Below, piece by piece: positions 30,720 to 41,064 of a stretch of DNA of 64,000 nt. The stretch spans positions 248,001 to 312,000 of the forward strand of contig CATKHK010000054.1 in the NCBI GenBank assembly GCA_949751835.1, written 5' to 3'. The notes under the pieces were generated by a model, which ran no database searches, had not been told where the DNA came from, and saw only the letters and a list, made by a program, of their open reading frames with translations. The translations under genes were made by a program, and so were the position numbers. The number at the start of each line of letters is the position of its first letter. The stretch's first letter is position 1. This DNA comes from Blepharisma japonicum (lineage: Eukaryota; Ciliophora; Heterotrichea; Heterotrichida; Blepharismidae).

Positions 30720-33236
30720 TTAAATGGCACTAATTTGACCTAGCGAATACTCAGCCATTTCTCTCAACCTCGGCTCTCCTTTGTCTTTATGCGCTTGTAA
30801 ATATCCATACACATTCGGATTTTTCAAATGCTCAGCTACCTTTTTCCTATACGCATTAGCGATATCTCCTAACAACCCTAACGCAGCTGAATGCACCGCA
30901 TAAGAAGGCGTGTGTTCTTGTCTTACACAAATTAGTGTATATTGGATGATATTCGGAATTTTCAGCAAAATTGAATCAGTCTGATTTGTTTCATGTAGCC
31001 CTTGTATTAATCCAACATAAAATTCAATAATGGCTTCTCTAAGCTGCAATAAATACTCCTTCAGGTCTGGGTTATCGTCTTGGAATTCCTTTACACTTAA
31101 ATTTGCAGCACCTTCTATATATTGTAAAACTTGATTGAGATAATGGCTAAACATCCCTCTTGTGTTGCTGGCTAAGTCTCCCATAGCTTCAATGCTCATA
31201 ATTTTTACATCAGTGCTTACAATGTTGCTTTCTAGGTTACGCAATAATATAGGAATTATATCATGAATATAAGGGGAAAGCCTTTGTCCTAAAGAACGTG
31301 CAAGGTCTCCTACACTCATTGTAGCGGCTTTACAGATGGAAGAAACCTCTTGATTGCTAAGCGCCCAAAGCAAATATTGGTGGAAAGGCTGCACAAAAGG
31401 CTCGAACCTGTTTTCGATATTCTGAGCGAGAGCACCAATAGCCTGTATTCCTTCTTCTATAACTGTTCCTCGGACTTTGAAAATGTGTAAAATAGTGTCC
31501 ATGAATTCTCTTGCGTCTCCATCAGTGACTGCTCCAGTTGAAGATCGCCCAAAACAAGTTTGCAACGCTGAGCATAGATAAGCCTGCAAATGCTCGCTAT
31601 TTCCTAAATGCAAGGTTTTTTTCAGCATCATAATAAAATGCGGTATTTTTGACTCTATTAATTTTACTGAATCTTTCCCAGACTTTTCTATAATAGTATT
31701 TATAGCACTAAAAGAAGAAATCTGCAAATTATAATCATGCCCAATTGCATCAGGTCTATTAGCGGCTATTAAAAAAGCATTAATCATAGCATCTACATGG
31801 TCCTTAGTGAACACATTATACCCTTCTAATTTTTCAGCTAAATTTATTATAGCCCAGCAACAATGCGAAGCTATAAGTGGATGAGAATTTAAAGCTTCTA
31901 ACAGCTCATGGACAATTTGCAAAAATGAAGGATCATTTAGTATACAAAGACTGTGGAATTCACACAGCTTTGATAGAGCCCATGCTGTTGTTTTTTTGAC
32001 TGATTTTACGTCATCTTTTAATAGCTGTAATAAATGTCCTAAAATATTTTGCATCAGTCTGCTGATTGCTTGGTGCTCTGGACCATCTAAAATAGATCCA
32101 AAAACTAAGACTGCTGATTCTCGTTCTTTCCAATTAGGAGATTCTATGTGAGAAAGAATATAAGAAGTGACTTTATCGACTATTGAGTCTCCAATGATCT
32201 GAGAAACTGCTCCTATTGTGGTAGATCCTGCCTTATGTAGGTTCCATTCGTCATCTTCGTCTTCAAAAATCGCTATTTTTTCTAGCAAAATTGGTATAAG
32301 TGTATCTGCAGCTGTATTAATGAACCCAAGCACAGGGAAATTATTTTCGATTTTCAGGTTCTCAATGTCTGCAATTACATTCCAAAACTCTACACCAAGT
32401 ACAGCCGCTCTTGGGTCATCCTGCCTTATAGTGGAATAAGTCACAGTTCCTAACTGCATTAAATTAGTCTGTAAATATTCATAATAGATCCCAGCAATAT
32501 CACATAAAACCTGCAAAGCAGAAATTCTGATGTTTAAATTAGGGTTTGTACACAAATTGCATAGGATATTGATGATATATTCTCTTTCATTATCTTTCTT
32601 AAAATTCTCATTAGTAAAAGGTAAGGAATTCCTCAAAGCTTGAATTGCGATGATTTTTAAGTCATCTTTGCAGTTTTCGTCAGAAAAATTCGCACAAATA
32701 GCAGTCAAAATTCCGTCAGCTGTTTCCTTGGTTATACAGCTAGAAGGGAGTTCTTCACATATATATCCAAGGGTAGTCAAAGATATCATTTTTACATTGA
32801 GATCCTGATGTGTTGCATTGTTGATAAGGATTCCTAAAATCTCAGGCCATTCGCCTAAAGGGATATCAAGTTTGGCTATACAGGCGACTGCTTGAGCTGC
32901 GGCAAGTCGGACATCTCGATCTTGGGTGGCTAAGGTGAATAATGTATTTACTCGGATTTGAGCTTTGGAATCTGAAGGGAGACTTATTCATAAACGGTCA
33001 AGATATGCCTCTTGCTTGACGTTTAGGATTGTGTTTTTTAAGGTAAGGCCTGCAATTTGACGGGCAAGCTTAGAAGATTGCTCATTAGAAAGCTCTGAGG
33101 AAAGGTCATAGAGAAATTGAGCAGGCTGAGTTTGAGTGAGGCTTTGGATGATTTGTTCTGATGAAGCACGGGTTTGTGGGTCTGGAGCTGACTGGGCTGA
33201 AATTAGAAGTTGAGCAAAGGAACTTATTGCCGCCAT
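30720..33236 (-). CDS. KPNB1: Importin subunit beta-1 (karyopherin beta)
   Basis: Reading TGA 32988-32990 as Trp (YLDRLWISLPSDSK, a position where relatives often have Trp) gives 838 residues, close to the about 870 of animal importin beta. The chain is HEAT repeats throughout: an N-terminal repeat (LARQIAGLTLKNTILNVK), then LAAAQAVACIAKLDIPLGEW and WNLHKAGSTTIGAVSQIIGD. The repeat region KTTAWALSKLCEFHSL and the C-terminal LREAIIEFYVGLIQGL are also typical. The protein carries importin-alpha cargo through nuclear pores under Ran control. A transportin is less likely given the KPNB1-like N-terminus. Ends TAA. Confidence 0.9.
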
Positions 33237-33767
33237 AAGGAAATTTTTTGATGCAAAATAAGATGGATTTGTCAGAAAGATTTAAGTTTAAATTGGCGGA
33301 AGTGAAAAGAAGAAGGATTTTTGAGAGAAAAAATGATTGATATAATAGAATATAATGCAGAAGGTTTTGGAAAAGCGTAAGTGTTAGAGATTGGGAGGAT
33401 TTTAAACAAAAGAAGATTAGCCACTTTATTTATTTAGGGAATAAAATATTTTTAGCTGATTAGCATTTGGTATTTCTATATAGCCAAGTCTAGCATTTTA
33501 AAAATGTGATTATTCTTATAATTTAATTTCATTATTTTTATCCAATTTTCACCAGCTAACTTTTACTTAAGCAAATAAGGGAAATTACATCTACCTTCAT
33601 TTTTTTTATTATCTGTGCTAACCTAACATTAAGATCACAATTTCATTAACACAGCTATCTGCCGATATTTAAAAATACTATATAGCATTTTTATACACGC
33701 CTAATTAAGTGATTTATTTTGGTTTGTTTGAATTAAAAATATTGATTACCATTGATTATACTGAAAG
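33237..33767. other. Intergenic stretch, about 530 bp
   Basis: Shared upstream region of the divergent importin-beta gene and the two-exon unknown gene. AT-rich apart from a purine-rich stretch near 33290-33420. No ORF or RNA-like element seen. Confidence 0.45.
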
Positions 33768-34623
33768 ATGGCCGAAGAAAGTCAATTTTATTTGGTTCTA
33801 GAAAGCTGCAAAGAGCAGCTTCTGCGCCACAGTAAAGTAACATTTAAGAGTCTTGTTGAAGTCTATGAGGTATTTTTCAACTCAGTTTTCTTATAGAAAA
33901 AAACAGTGAAAAATCCCCAGCAGAGATATGAGGGCTAAAGAAGCTGTCAGGGAATTAGAAGAAATCGCGTCCTCAGTAATTTTTATTCAGGCCTTGGTAG
34001 ACTTAAAAATCGACGGAGTCTTAAAGCCTTCATCAAATATTTATGTCGCCAGAATAGAAAACAATGGATACATTCAGAGCTACTATGAAAGTGCTGATAC
34101 CTCAGTTTCTACTAACGACGAAGAGTTTACAAGGCCAAGAAGAGCAACTTCTCCAACCCGCCAGCTTGAAGAACAAATTGAAGTGCGGAAACGCTCGAGC
34201 TCGACCAATACAAAGCTGCCTAAAGTTAATACTCCAACTTCTTTGAACGTTAAGGAATCCCCAAAGTATAAAGCAGCTGAAACTCCTAGTTGTCTTCTAG
34301 AAAAAAACGCCGAAAGCTGCAGTACTTTTTCAGCTGTTGCAGAATCTGTTTCTTTGGAGACCTTAAAAAGGTCGAAAACACCAGCTATTAACAGGTTTAT
34401 GGAAATTCATAGAAGAAGTCCTATGCCTCAAAATGATAGCAGTCCAAAACGAGCACTGGAGAATTCGATAAAAAATAGGTTTCCTTTAAAGGAATCAGTT
34501 TTATTTAAAAAAAATTCATGGTTTAACGCAAATAGCAGTAGATGCTGTTCAATTAAAGAGAAACTCAAGCTTATAAGGGAGTCATATAACAATGCTCGAT
34601 GTAAAGTCGCGTCTTATAGATAG
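33768..34623 (+). CDS. Unknown protein, 279 aa, with a 16-nt intron
   Basis: Exon 1 (33768-33869) encodes MAEESQFYLVLESCKEQLL and onward; exon 2 (33886-34623) continues in frame once the 16-nt intron is removed, through a TGA at 33907-33909 read as Trp (RKKQWKIPSRDMRAKEAV). The first about 100 residues are helical; the rest is basic and Ser/Thr-rich with SP/TP sites (SPTRQLEEQ, RSPMPQNDSSPKR), probably disordered and phosphorylated. No domain is recognised. Ends TAG. The joint is supported by the frame, not by a known homolog. Confidence 0.65.
33870..33885 (+). other. 16-nt spliceosomal intron
   Basis: GTATTTTTCAACTCAG has GT-AG ends; removal joins two open frames (VEVYE to FSYRKK) in phase 0. 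Retention would shift the frame and meet a TAG shortly after. It is the only 16-nt example in the window. Confidence 0.7.
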
Positions 34624-35348
34624 CGCGTTTTTGGTATGGTAGAATTAAATTAATGATTTTTACAATAATAATTATTCTGAATTAGAAAAATTCCATATTA
34701 AGTAAGTAATGCAAAGTTAATTACTTATGATTTATAAATGTAAATTGAATGCAGGAATGCTGTAATCCCTTATTAAAAATTCTTATTTTTCATTTCTATA
34801 AGAAATTAATTTTTTTAATTTTGAACTTGACTTTGCTTCATCTTTAAATATTAAATTCTCTTTTTCTTATTCTACTTTACTATTAATTCCTCTGAGTTTA
34901 CTAATAATGCTATTAAGTTGATCAAGCTGTGATAAATAATAAATGAATTAATCAATAGTAAAAAAATTTTTAAGGGAAGAAATATAAGACATCTGAGATT
35001 TATTACTCATAATATAATATGCAATATTAAATACTTGCCTTTCAATTTTAAGCTTCATAATAATTTACGTCTCTTAAAGTTGTTCACAATAAAACTAATA
35101 ATTATGGAAAAGATTTATCCATCATTTTGAATAAAAATTAAATTTATAAAAAGACTAATTTAAATATTTACCTAAAGCTCAAGACATTTTTTAAATTATG
35201 GAAAGAAATTTTCTTTAAAGTACTCTTCTTTAGATAAAAAGATATATATAAATGATTACTAATTAATATATCACCTCATAACCAAAAAATGTAACGCCTA
35301 AATCAAGATCCTGTATTCTCTATTTTATTTAATTTTGAATAATAATTA
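34624..35348. other. AT-rich intergenic stretch, about 725 bp
   Basis: Between two plus-strand genes. All frames are closed by many stops, composition is strongly AT, and I see no repeat or RNA-like structure. It should hold the promoter of the RING gene. Confidence 0.5.
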
Positions 35349-36944
35349 ATGAATATAAAAGAAACTAGAAAGCATCTTTTATCACAACTTTTAGATATGG
35401 GCTATCCTCAGTCTAAAGCTTTGCAAGCAGCAAATAAATTCATTGATATAAATGATGCAATTTTGTACTTGATTTCAGAGGAGCCAAAGGATATTAAATC
35501 ATCATCTCAAAAAGGCTCTTTAAAAATCCCCAAAGATGCTAATGAGCATGAACGATCTCATTCCTCAAAAGCTGCTCACAATATTGATGAAAACAAAGAG
35601 CAATTAGAAAGAACACTAAGAAAATCAGCAAGCCAATTAGCAGCAATGAATTCCAAAAGTATTAAAAAAGCCGAAAAAGCTATAAGAAAAGATATAAGGA
35701 AAAAATTCAGATCTGTTTACGCAGAAATCAAGAAAAATCTTGATATTTTATCAAAAACAAAAAAGGAATTACGGAAAAATATAAAGAAATTGAAAGAAGA
35801 AGGCCATGAAAAAACCGCAAGAAAAACTAAAAGGAAGCTTTCAAGCGTCAAAGATAAGATAAGGAATTTAGATAGTAAAGTTGACGATTTATATTTGCTA
35901 AACGGAGAGTTTATAGAGATGAAAAAGTCTAATCCAAAATATATTACAAAGGAATATTTTTTTGGACTACTAGAAGATGTTGAAAATAACGTTTGGTTTG
36001 ATGAAGAGCTGAATTCTATCATAAATGAATGCGGAATTCTTGAAGCACGAAGAGTTGAAACAAGCTTTGAAAACACAGATATAAAAATTATATATGAAAT
36101 CGAAACCGAAGAAGACGAAACTGAAAAAATTGCTGTCGAACAAGCAGTACCCGAAGATCCCCAAGACTCCCCTCATAGGCATAAATCTAAAAAAAATCCG
36201 CTATCTGAAACAAGATCAATAATTCAACAAAAAATCCAAGGTTTAGGCTTAAGTCAGGAGTATGCGCATATTTTGAACATGCATAAAACATTTGAAGAGT
36301 CTTATTTGGGGCTGATTCAAGTAATATCTAAAAGAAGGATGAAAAATCATCCGAATCAGCTTTCCATTTGTAGATCAAGAGAAATTGGCACGAAAACAAT
36401 TTTTCTTCAAAAGCCAAAACAAGTTCTAAGCCCATATCAGTCCATACAAAGACTAGACTCCTTTAACCCAAGCCAAGGATTTTCCAGCAAACTTTTTGCA
36501 TCAATAAACCCAAAGACAGGATTTATAGCGACAATTCAAGGCAAAAAGAGCATAGAAGAAATTAAAGAAGATCCTCAAGAAATATTTAGCCCAGATATTG
36601 AAGAGAATCTTAGTGATTTTGATGAATTCGAAGAAGTCCCTGATGACATTGATGAAGGAGATGTATCTAGGCATTCCCCTACAAATGAAGGAATTATTGA
36701 TATTTTAATAGAAGCTTATAGAGCCAAAGGTGCTTCAGTAGAAGCTATAGATAGTTTACCATGTTATACCTTAGAAAAAGAAGAAGCTCTTCCATATACT
36801 ACTTGCATAATCTGTCTAGAAGAATTTATCAGAGGAGACGCTCTCATGGTGATGACTTGTGAGCATTTCTATCATTCAAGCTGTTTGAAAAAATGGTTAC
36901 AAGGAAGCAAAAAATGCCCACTTTGCAATGCTGATGTACAGTAA
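35349..36944 (+). CDS. UBA - coiled coil - RING-H2 ubiquitin ligase
   Basis: The 531-aa protein begins with a UBA-like domain (LLSQLLDMGYPQSKALQAAN and the NDAILYLISEE helix, residues 8-45). A very basic coiled coil follows (about 75-200; KKNLDILSKTKKELRKNIKK), then an acidic linker. At the C-terminus is a complete RING-H2 finger: C-x2-C-x14-C-x-H-x2-H-x2-C-x10-C-x2-C, seen as CIICLEEF, TCEHFYHSSC and KKCPLC. It should bind ubiquitin through UBA and act as an E3 ligase through RING; the substrate is unknown. A second UBA-like patch may lie near residues 290-310. No transmembrane segment. Ends TAA. Confidence 0.85.
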   Translation: MNIKETRKHLLSQLLDMGYPQSKALQAANKFIDINDAILYLISEEPKDIKSSSQKGSLKIPKDANEHERSHSSKAAHNIDENKEQLERTLRKSASQLAAMNSKSIKKAEKAIRKDIRKKFRSVYAEIKKNLDILSKTKKELRKNIKKLKEEGHEKTARKTKRKLSSVKDKIRNLDSKVDDLYLLNGEFIEMKKSNPKYITKEYFFGLLEDVENNVWFDEELNSIINECGILEARRVETSFENTDIKIIYEIETEEDETEKIAVEQAVPEDPQDSPHRHKSKKNPLSETRSIIQQKIQGLGLSQEYAHILNMHKTFEESYLGLIQVISKRRMKNHPNQLSICRSREIGTKTIFLQKPKQVLSPYQSIQRLDSFNPSQGFSSKLFASINPKTGFIATIQGKKSIEEIKEDPQEIFSPDIEENLSDFDEFEEVPDDIDEGDVSRHSPTNEGIIDILIEAYRAKGASVEAIDSLPCYTLEKEEALPYTTCIICLEEFIRGDALMVMTCEHFYHSSCLKKWLQGSKKCPLCNADVQ

Positions 36945-37034
36945 CTTATAAATATTTTCTAAACTTTCCATAAACTCTTTATTTTCAAATAATTTTGCTT
37001 TATAATATTAATACAGGTATTATAATAAAATACG

Positions 37035-38105
37035 ATGGCAAAATTTGTTGCACATAACATGCTCCTCGCTCTGAAAGAAGAAGAGTACAAGATAACTGAA
37101 TACGGCAAAAGTACATGCTTAGACGTGATTGATCGGTTCACTGTAGATATCCCTTATTCTGACGGATTTATCAAAACGCGTGTTCTATTTAACGCAATGG
37201 ATCCTTTATGCCCACCTGACTTTATTATTATGACTCCTCAGACAGATATTGACGTTCCTTATTCTTCAGTTATAAGTGACTGGAATATTAGTGACCGGCG
37301 AGGTCTGCTAAACGCCAGCGCCAAAATCAAAGACGCTTTTTCAGAATATCATGAACGGCTATTTAAGGAATACAAAAACCAAGAAACTGAAGTGCTTTAT
37401 AATATTGCTAACAAAATAGAAGGCTTAACGCAAAGAAATGAAATTAAAGTTAACATTGAAGGAGGGGTTTTGCAAGAAATAGTGATTTCTGTGCCGTTTC
37501 CTATTACTTTGGCTCATGAATCTTGTACACTGCCGATATATTGCCATGTGAGTATTTTGCCTCATGAAGAAAAATTCACTGTGAACTTACAGTATCCGCA
37601 ATGAGCGACCCATCTGCATCATTTGACGATAAATGCGCTTGTAAAGGCACAAAATCCTTATTGGCAGTTCTCATCATTTTATAGCTTGATAAACCAACTG
37701 ATTAATTTTTTAAAAAAGGAAACGCAGACTGCTGGGAACTCAAAAGACTTAAGAGCTCTATTCATGCAGTGCCTCTGCAATGCAAATCTAGGGATCCCTC
37801 TAGAGATTGACTCAATTGAGTTCTTAAAAATGTGCTTCCATATGGAAATTCCATATAAAGTCACAGGCGGGTCAGAAATCGTCCAATTAATTTTCCAGCT
37901 CCCTACAGACTTTCCCAAATCTCCACCTACATATAAATTGAGGAGCCAAAAAATTATGAGGCATAGTGAGCTTAGAGAAAAAAAGTATGGGAACAAATTT
38001 AAAGGCTGAAGCTCAGATCTCGAAATATCACAGCTTGCGGCTATTGTAAAACAACGACTTAATGAAGACCTAAAAGATTTTCTCAGCTGGGTTTATTCAA
38101 CATAA
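37035..38105 (+). CDS. BABAM2: BRE/BRCC45 (BABAM2)-like UEV-fold protein
   Basis: The 356-aa protein needs two TGA=Trp codons (37602-37604, 38007-38009). It matches BRE/BRCC45, the UEV-fold scaffold of the BRCA1-A and BRISC K63-deubiquitinase complexes: RVLFNAMDPLCPPDFIIMTP resembles the FNAxYPELPPDFIF block, SVISDWNISDRRGLLN matches LASWNPSNPECLL, and the second half has a second degenerate UEV (IVQLIFQLPTDFPKSPPTYK) and the KFKGWSSDLEISQLAAIVKQ tail near the expected Trp. It has no E2 active-site cysteine. It ends 7 bp before the stop of the convergent BUB3 gene. Homology is moderate but extends along the whole chain. Confidence 0.75.
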
Positions 38106-38112
38106 TTAACCA

Positions 38113-39111
38113 TTATTCTTTAGATGTCGGCATCACATCATTGTCGTCTATATCTTTTATAAATATTTTCTCAGGCGGTTTATTAGGGATATCTCCTTCT
38201 TCAAACATATAACTGCAGCCTACTGCTAACTGCTTTCCGTCTTTGTTAAACGCTAATGAAGAAATAGGGCTCGGGTACTCTTTTAGCTTCCAAATCCTTT
38301 TCTTGTGCTCCCCATCCCATACATTTACTAAGTTATCACTTCCTCCTGTTGCAAAAGTCCCAAAAACTGGGTGAAAAGCAATAGTGTTTACTGGGTAGAC
38401 CAAAACTTTCCCGTTTTCTTCTTTTCTGTGGCATTTAAAAGCGTAGTTTCTAGCCTGCATTTCTGGGGCTGCGCTGAAATATTCCAGCCCAACTCTGCCT
38501 TCTATTGAAGCTATAGCATAGCCAAGTCCATTTGGCATACATTCAATGCACCTGGTTTGATATTTCAAAGGGGATTCTTTCCGCTGAATTGGTTCTTGGA
38601 GATTTCTTATGTCAAAAATCAATATTTCTTTTTTATTTGTGCCTAGGACTATGTAGCCTTGATTTTCACTTATAGCTAGCGAATATGCTTTTCCGGGCAA
38701 GTTTGTGGTAGAAACCCAGTGGCTCTGAGTTCGAGGATCCCATGATCTCATGGTAGAATCCCAAGACCCTGATATGATGAGCCCTACTTGTGAATAAAAG
38801 CGAACTGCTTTAATAACATAGTCATGGTCACCTAAATTTTCTGTATGGTTTCTTTCAAAATCATGAAGCTGCAGATGTCTGTCTAAGCCACCTCATACAG
38901 CAGTATGTGAGGTATTATAAAAAGCGCAGTCAAGAATCGCTGCATTGCCTGAGAATCGAGATACGAGGTCACAAGTATCTGTGTTGTAAAGAGACACTGA
39001 GCGATCCCAGCTTGAAACTAATAGTGTGTTAGAAGTCTGACTAAAAGTAAGCTTAGAAATGCTGTCTGTAGGGATGCTTGGCAATTCTCGCTCAGTCTTA
39101 TCTGATTCCAT
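38113..39111 (-). CDS. BUB3: Spindle-checkpoint WD40 protein BUB3
   Basis: Reading TGA 38893-38895 as Trp (HTAVWGGLDRHLQLHDF) gives 332 residues, the usual BUB3 length, forming a seven-blade WD40 propeller. BUB3-specific blocks are clear: GRVGLEYFSAAPEMQARNYA, FKCHRKEENGKVLVYPVNTI, AFHPVFGTFATGGSDNLVNV and LAFNKDGKQLAVGCSYMFEE. The related nuclear-export factor RAE1 is less similar in these blocks. BUB3 brings BUB1 and BUBR1/MAD3 to kinetochores; in a ciliate this should matter for micronuclear mitosis. Ends TAA, tail-to-tail with BABAM2 (7 bp). Confidence 0.92.
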
Positions 39112-39141
39112 TTAATTTGAACTTAAAATATGTAATTTTAG

Positions 39142-41010
39142 CTACTTTCTCTTCTTTTCTCCTACAGCTTCTATATGAGCAGTTGACGGACCTCTATTAA
39201 AAGTGCCCACCTCTTGTCCCATCACATCTGGCATGGTTCCTTGTGGCCCTTTAAGTTTCTTTTGTTTCTTCCACATCTTCTTCTTGTATTCTGATCTTTC
39301 TTTTTTAGGCAGCCACCTTTCAGGATCTGGAGGAGGATTATTAGGATTTTTAGGGTCAAAGCCTTTAGGGTATTTTGGTTTTCTTTTTCTCTTTTTTCTG
39401 GTAACTTCTGTTACTTTTTTCTCTTCCACTTTTTGTTTCCAGTTTACGTTGGCATATTCCAGCCTGTCACAAACCCCAAAAATGTCTTCATCTCCTTGTC
39501 GTAATGAATATAAAGCATCTTTCTTATTGATAAGGCCTTTTTTCAGGGCTTCTATCTCTTGGAATTTTTTGTTTTTATCGCTTTCGCTGGCTGTTGGGTT
39601 AGCTTTTACCCATTTTGCATAAGAATTAGCAGCAGCAATTACTAAGCTTGATCTGATAGCTTTATCATCCTTTTTACTGAGGAATTGTTGAAAAACGCTG
39701 ACTGCTTTATCTAATTCGCCAGTTTTCATTAATAAATTTCCTAGAGCTTCACAAATTTTTCTATCAGAAAACAGCTTATTTCCTTCTTCTAAAAGCTCAA
39801 TAGCTTGCTGCACATATCCCGCGTCCTCCAAAATGTGAGACATTGTTATATAAAAGTCTTGATCATTCAAAGCACTCTGTTCTGACTTCAGTTTCAGTGA
39901 AATCTCTGCAGCTTCTTTCTGTTTGTGCTGTTGCAAGAGAATTTTTATTAGCAATAAATATGCCCATGGCTGATGTTTTTCCAATAAAAAGTTTTTATAT
40001 TCGTCGTTCTTTTTTTCTTTCATCAGTATATAAGCATTTATAGAGCCTAGTCTCTTCTCATGAACTTTATATTTTTCACATTCTTTTAAGGTTTCTTCTA
40101 CTTCTTGATTTTTTTTCCTTTTGAAAGCGATCAATGCATAATTAAGCAAAATTCCAACTTTTTGTATAGCAGTTAGCTTATTTTCATCACCTAAAGAATT
40201 TTTAAGCTCATTTAAGGCTTCTTTATTTTCATGCTCCTTTGCAACAATCAAGTTATTTTTTATCATTGCTTTTATGTTTAAATCTGTGGTTTGCTTTAAG
40301 ATTTCTTCGTATTTTTCTATGGCTGTTTGTGTTTCTTCCATAAGTTGGTAAATATAAGCAATTTGGGCTTTGACGAGACATTTTTCTTCTTCTAATGATG
40401 GATCTTTGGTGATAATACTTTCGACTTCTCGAAGGGAGTTTAAAGCTTCACTATAATGGCCTATATCGGTCTGTAGAATAGCTCTATTGAACAAAATTTC
40501 CCAGCCACCTTGGTGCTGAAGTGAAAAATGATTGATACCTCTGTCACCAAGCCCTGGACCAGAAAAAGATGCTGAAAAGTTAATAAGCAGCTCTTGTGAG
40601 CTTGGGTCATTTTTTATCAAATCTTCATACTCTGCGATTGCTTGCTCAAACCACGACAGACGAAAGAACTACATAATAAATACAGCTTGAGCTCTCAGTT
40701 GACGAAAAGCTTTGTCACTTTTTCCTTCGCAAATTCTTAAGCAGTCTTCAAAATTCCCAAGCTTATAGCTTATATAAGCTCTTTCAAAATCCAAGCCTTG
40801 TACAGTTTGAATCAGCTCAAAGGCTTCTTGGAATTTTGACAATTGGATCAAAGCGACAAGTTTAGTCTTGAGTACGTCAATATCATTAGGTAAAACACTT
40901 TGCACTACATAAAATTTACAATTTGAGCAAATCGCTAAGATCGAGCTGTGGTTCCCGCCTTTGATTTCTTGCCAAAGCAGCTCATAAGCCTTCTGAGGGT
41001 TATCAGACAT
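39142..41010 (-). CDS. SRP72: Signal recognition particle subunit SRP72
   Basis: Exon 1 is 40684-41010 and exon 2 is 39142-40668, joined across a 15-nt intron to give 617 residues (RAQA then FFRLSWFEQAIAEYEDLI). The N-terminal 500 residues are TPR-type helices (FNRAILQTDIGHYSEALNSL, YVQQAIELLEEG). The C-terminal basic RNA-binding region has the SRP72 signature KYPKGFDPKNPNNPPPDPER followed by WLPKKERSEYKKK. SRP72 binds SRP RNA with SRP68 and is required for co-translational ER targeting. No TGA codon is needed. Ends TAG. Confidence 0.93.
40669..40683 (-). other. 15-nt spliceosomal intron in SRP72
   Basis: Read on the minus strand it is GTATTTATTATGTAG, in phase 0, carrying its own in-frame TAG. 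Retention would truncate SRP72 at residue 113, a design that NMD could detect. Removal restores the TPR frame. Confidence 0.85.
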
Positions 41011-41064
41011 ATTTTACTTTAGATTTAAAGAGAATGGGAAATTATAATAAACGGTAATCTTGCC

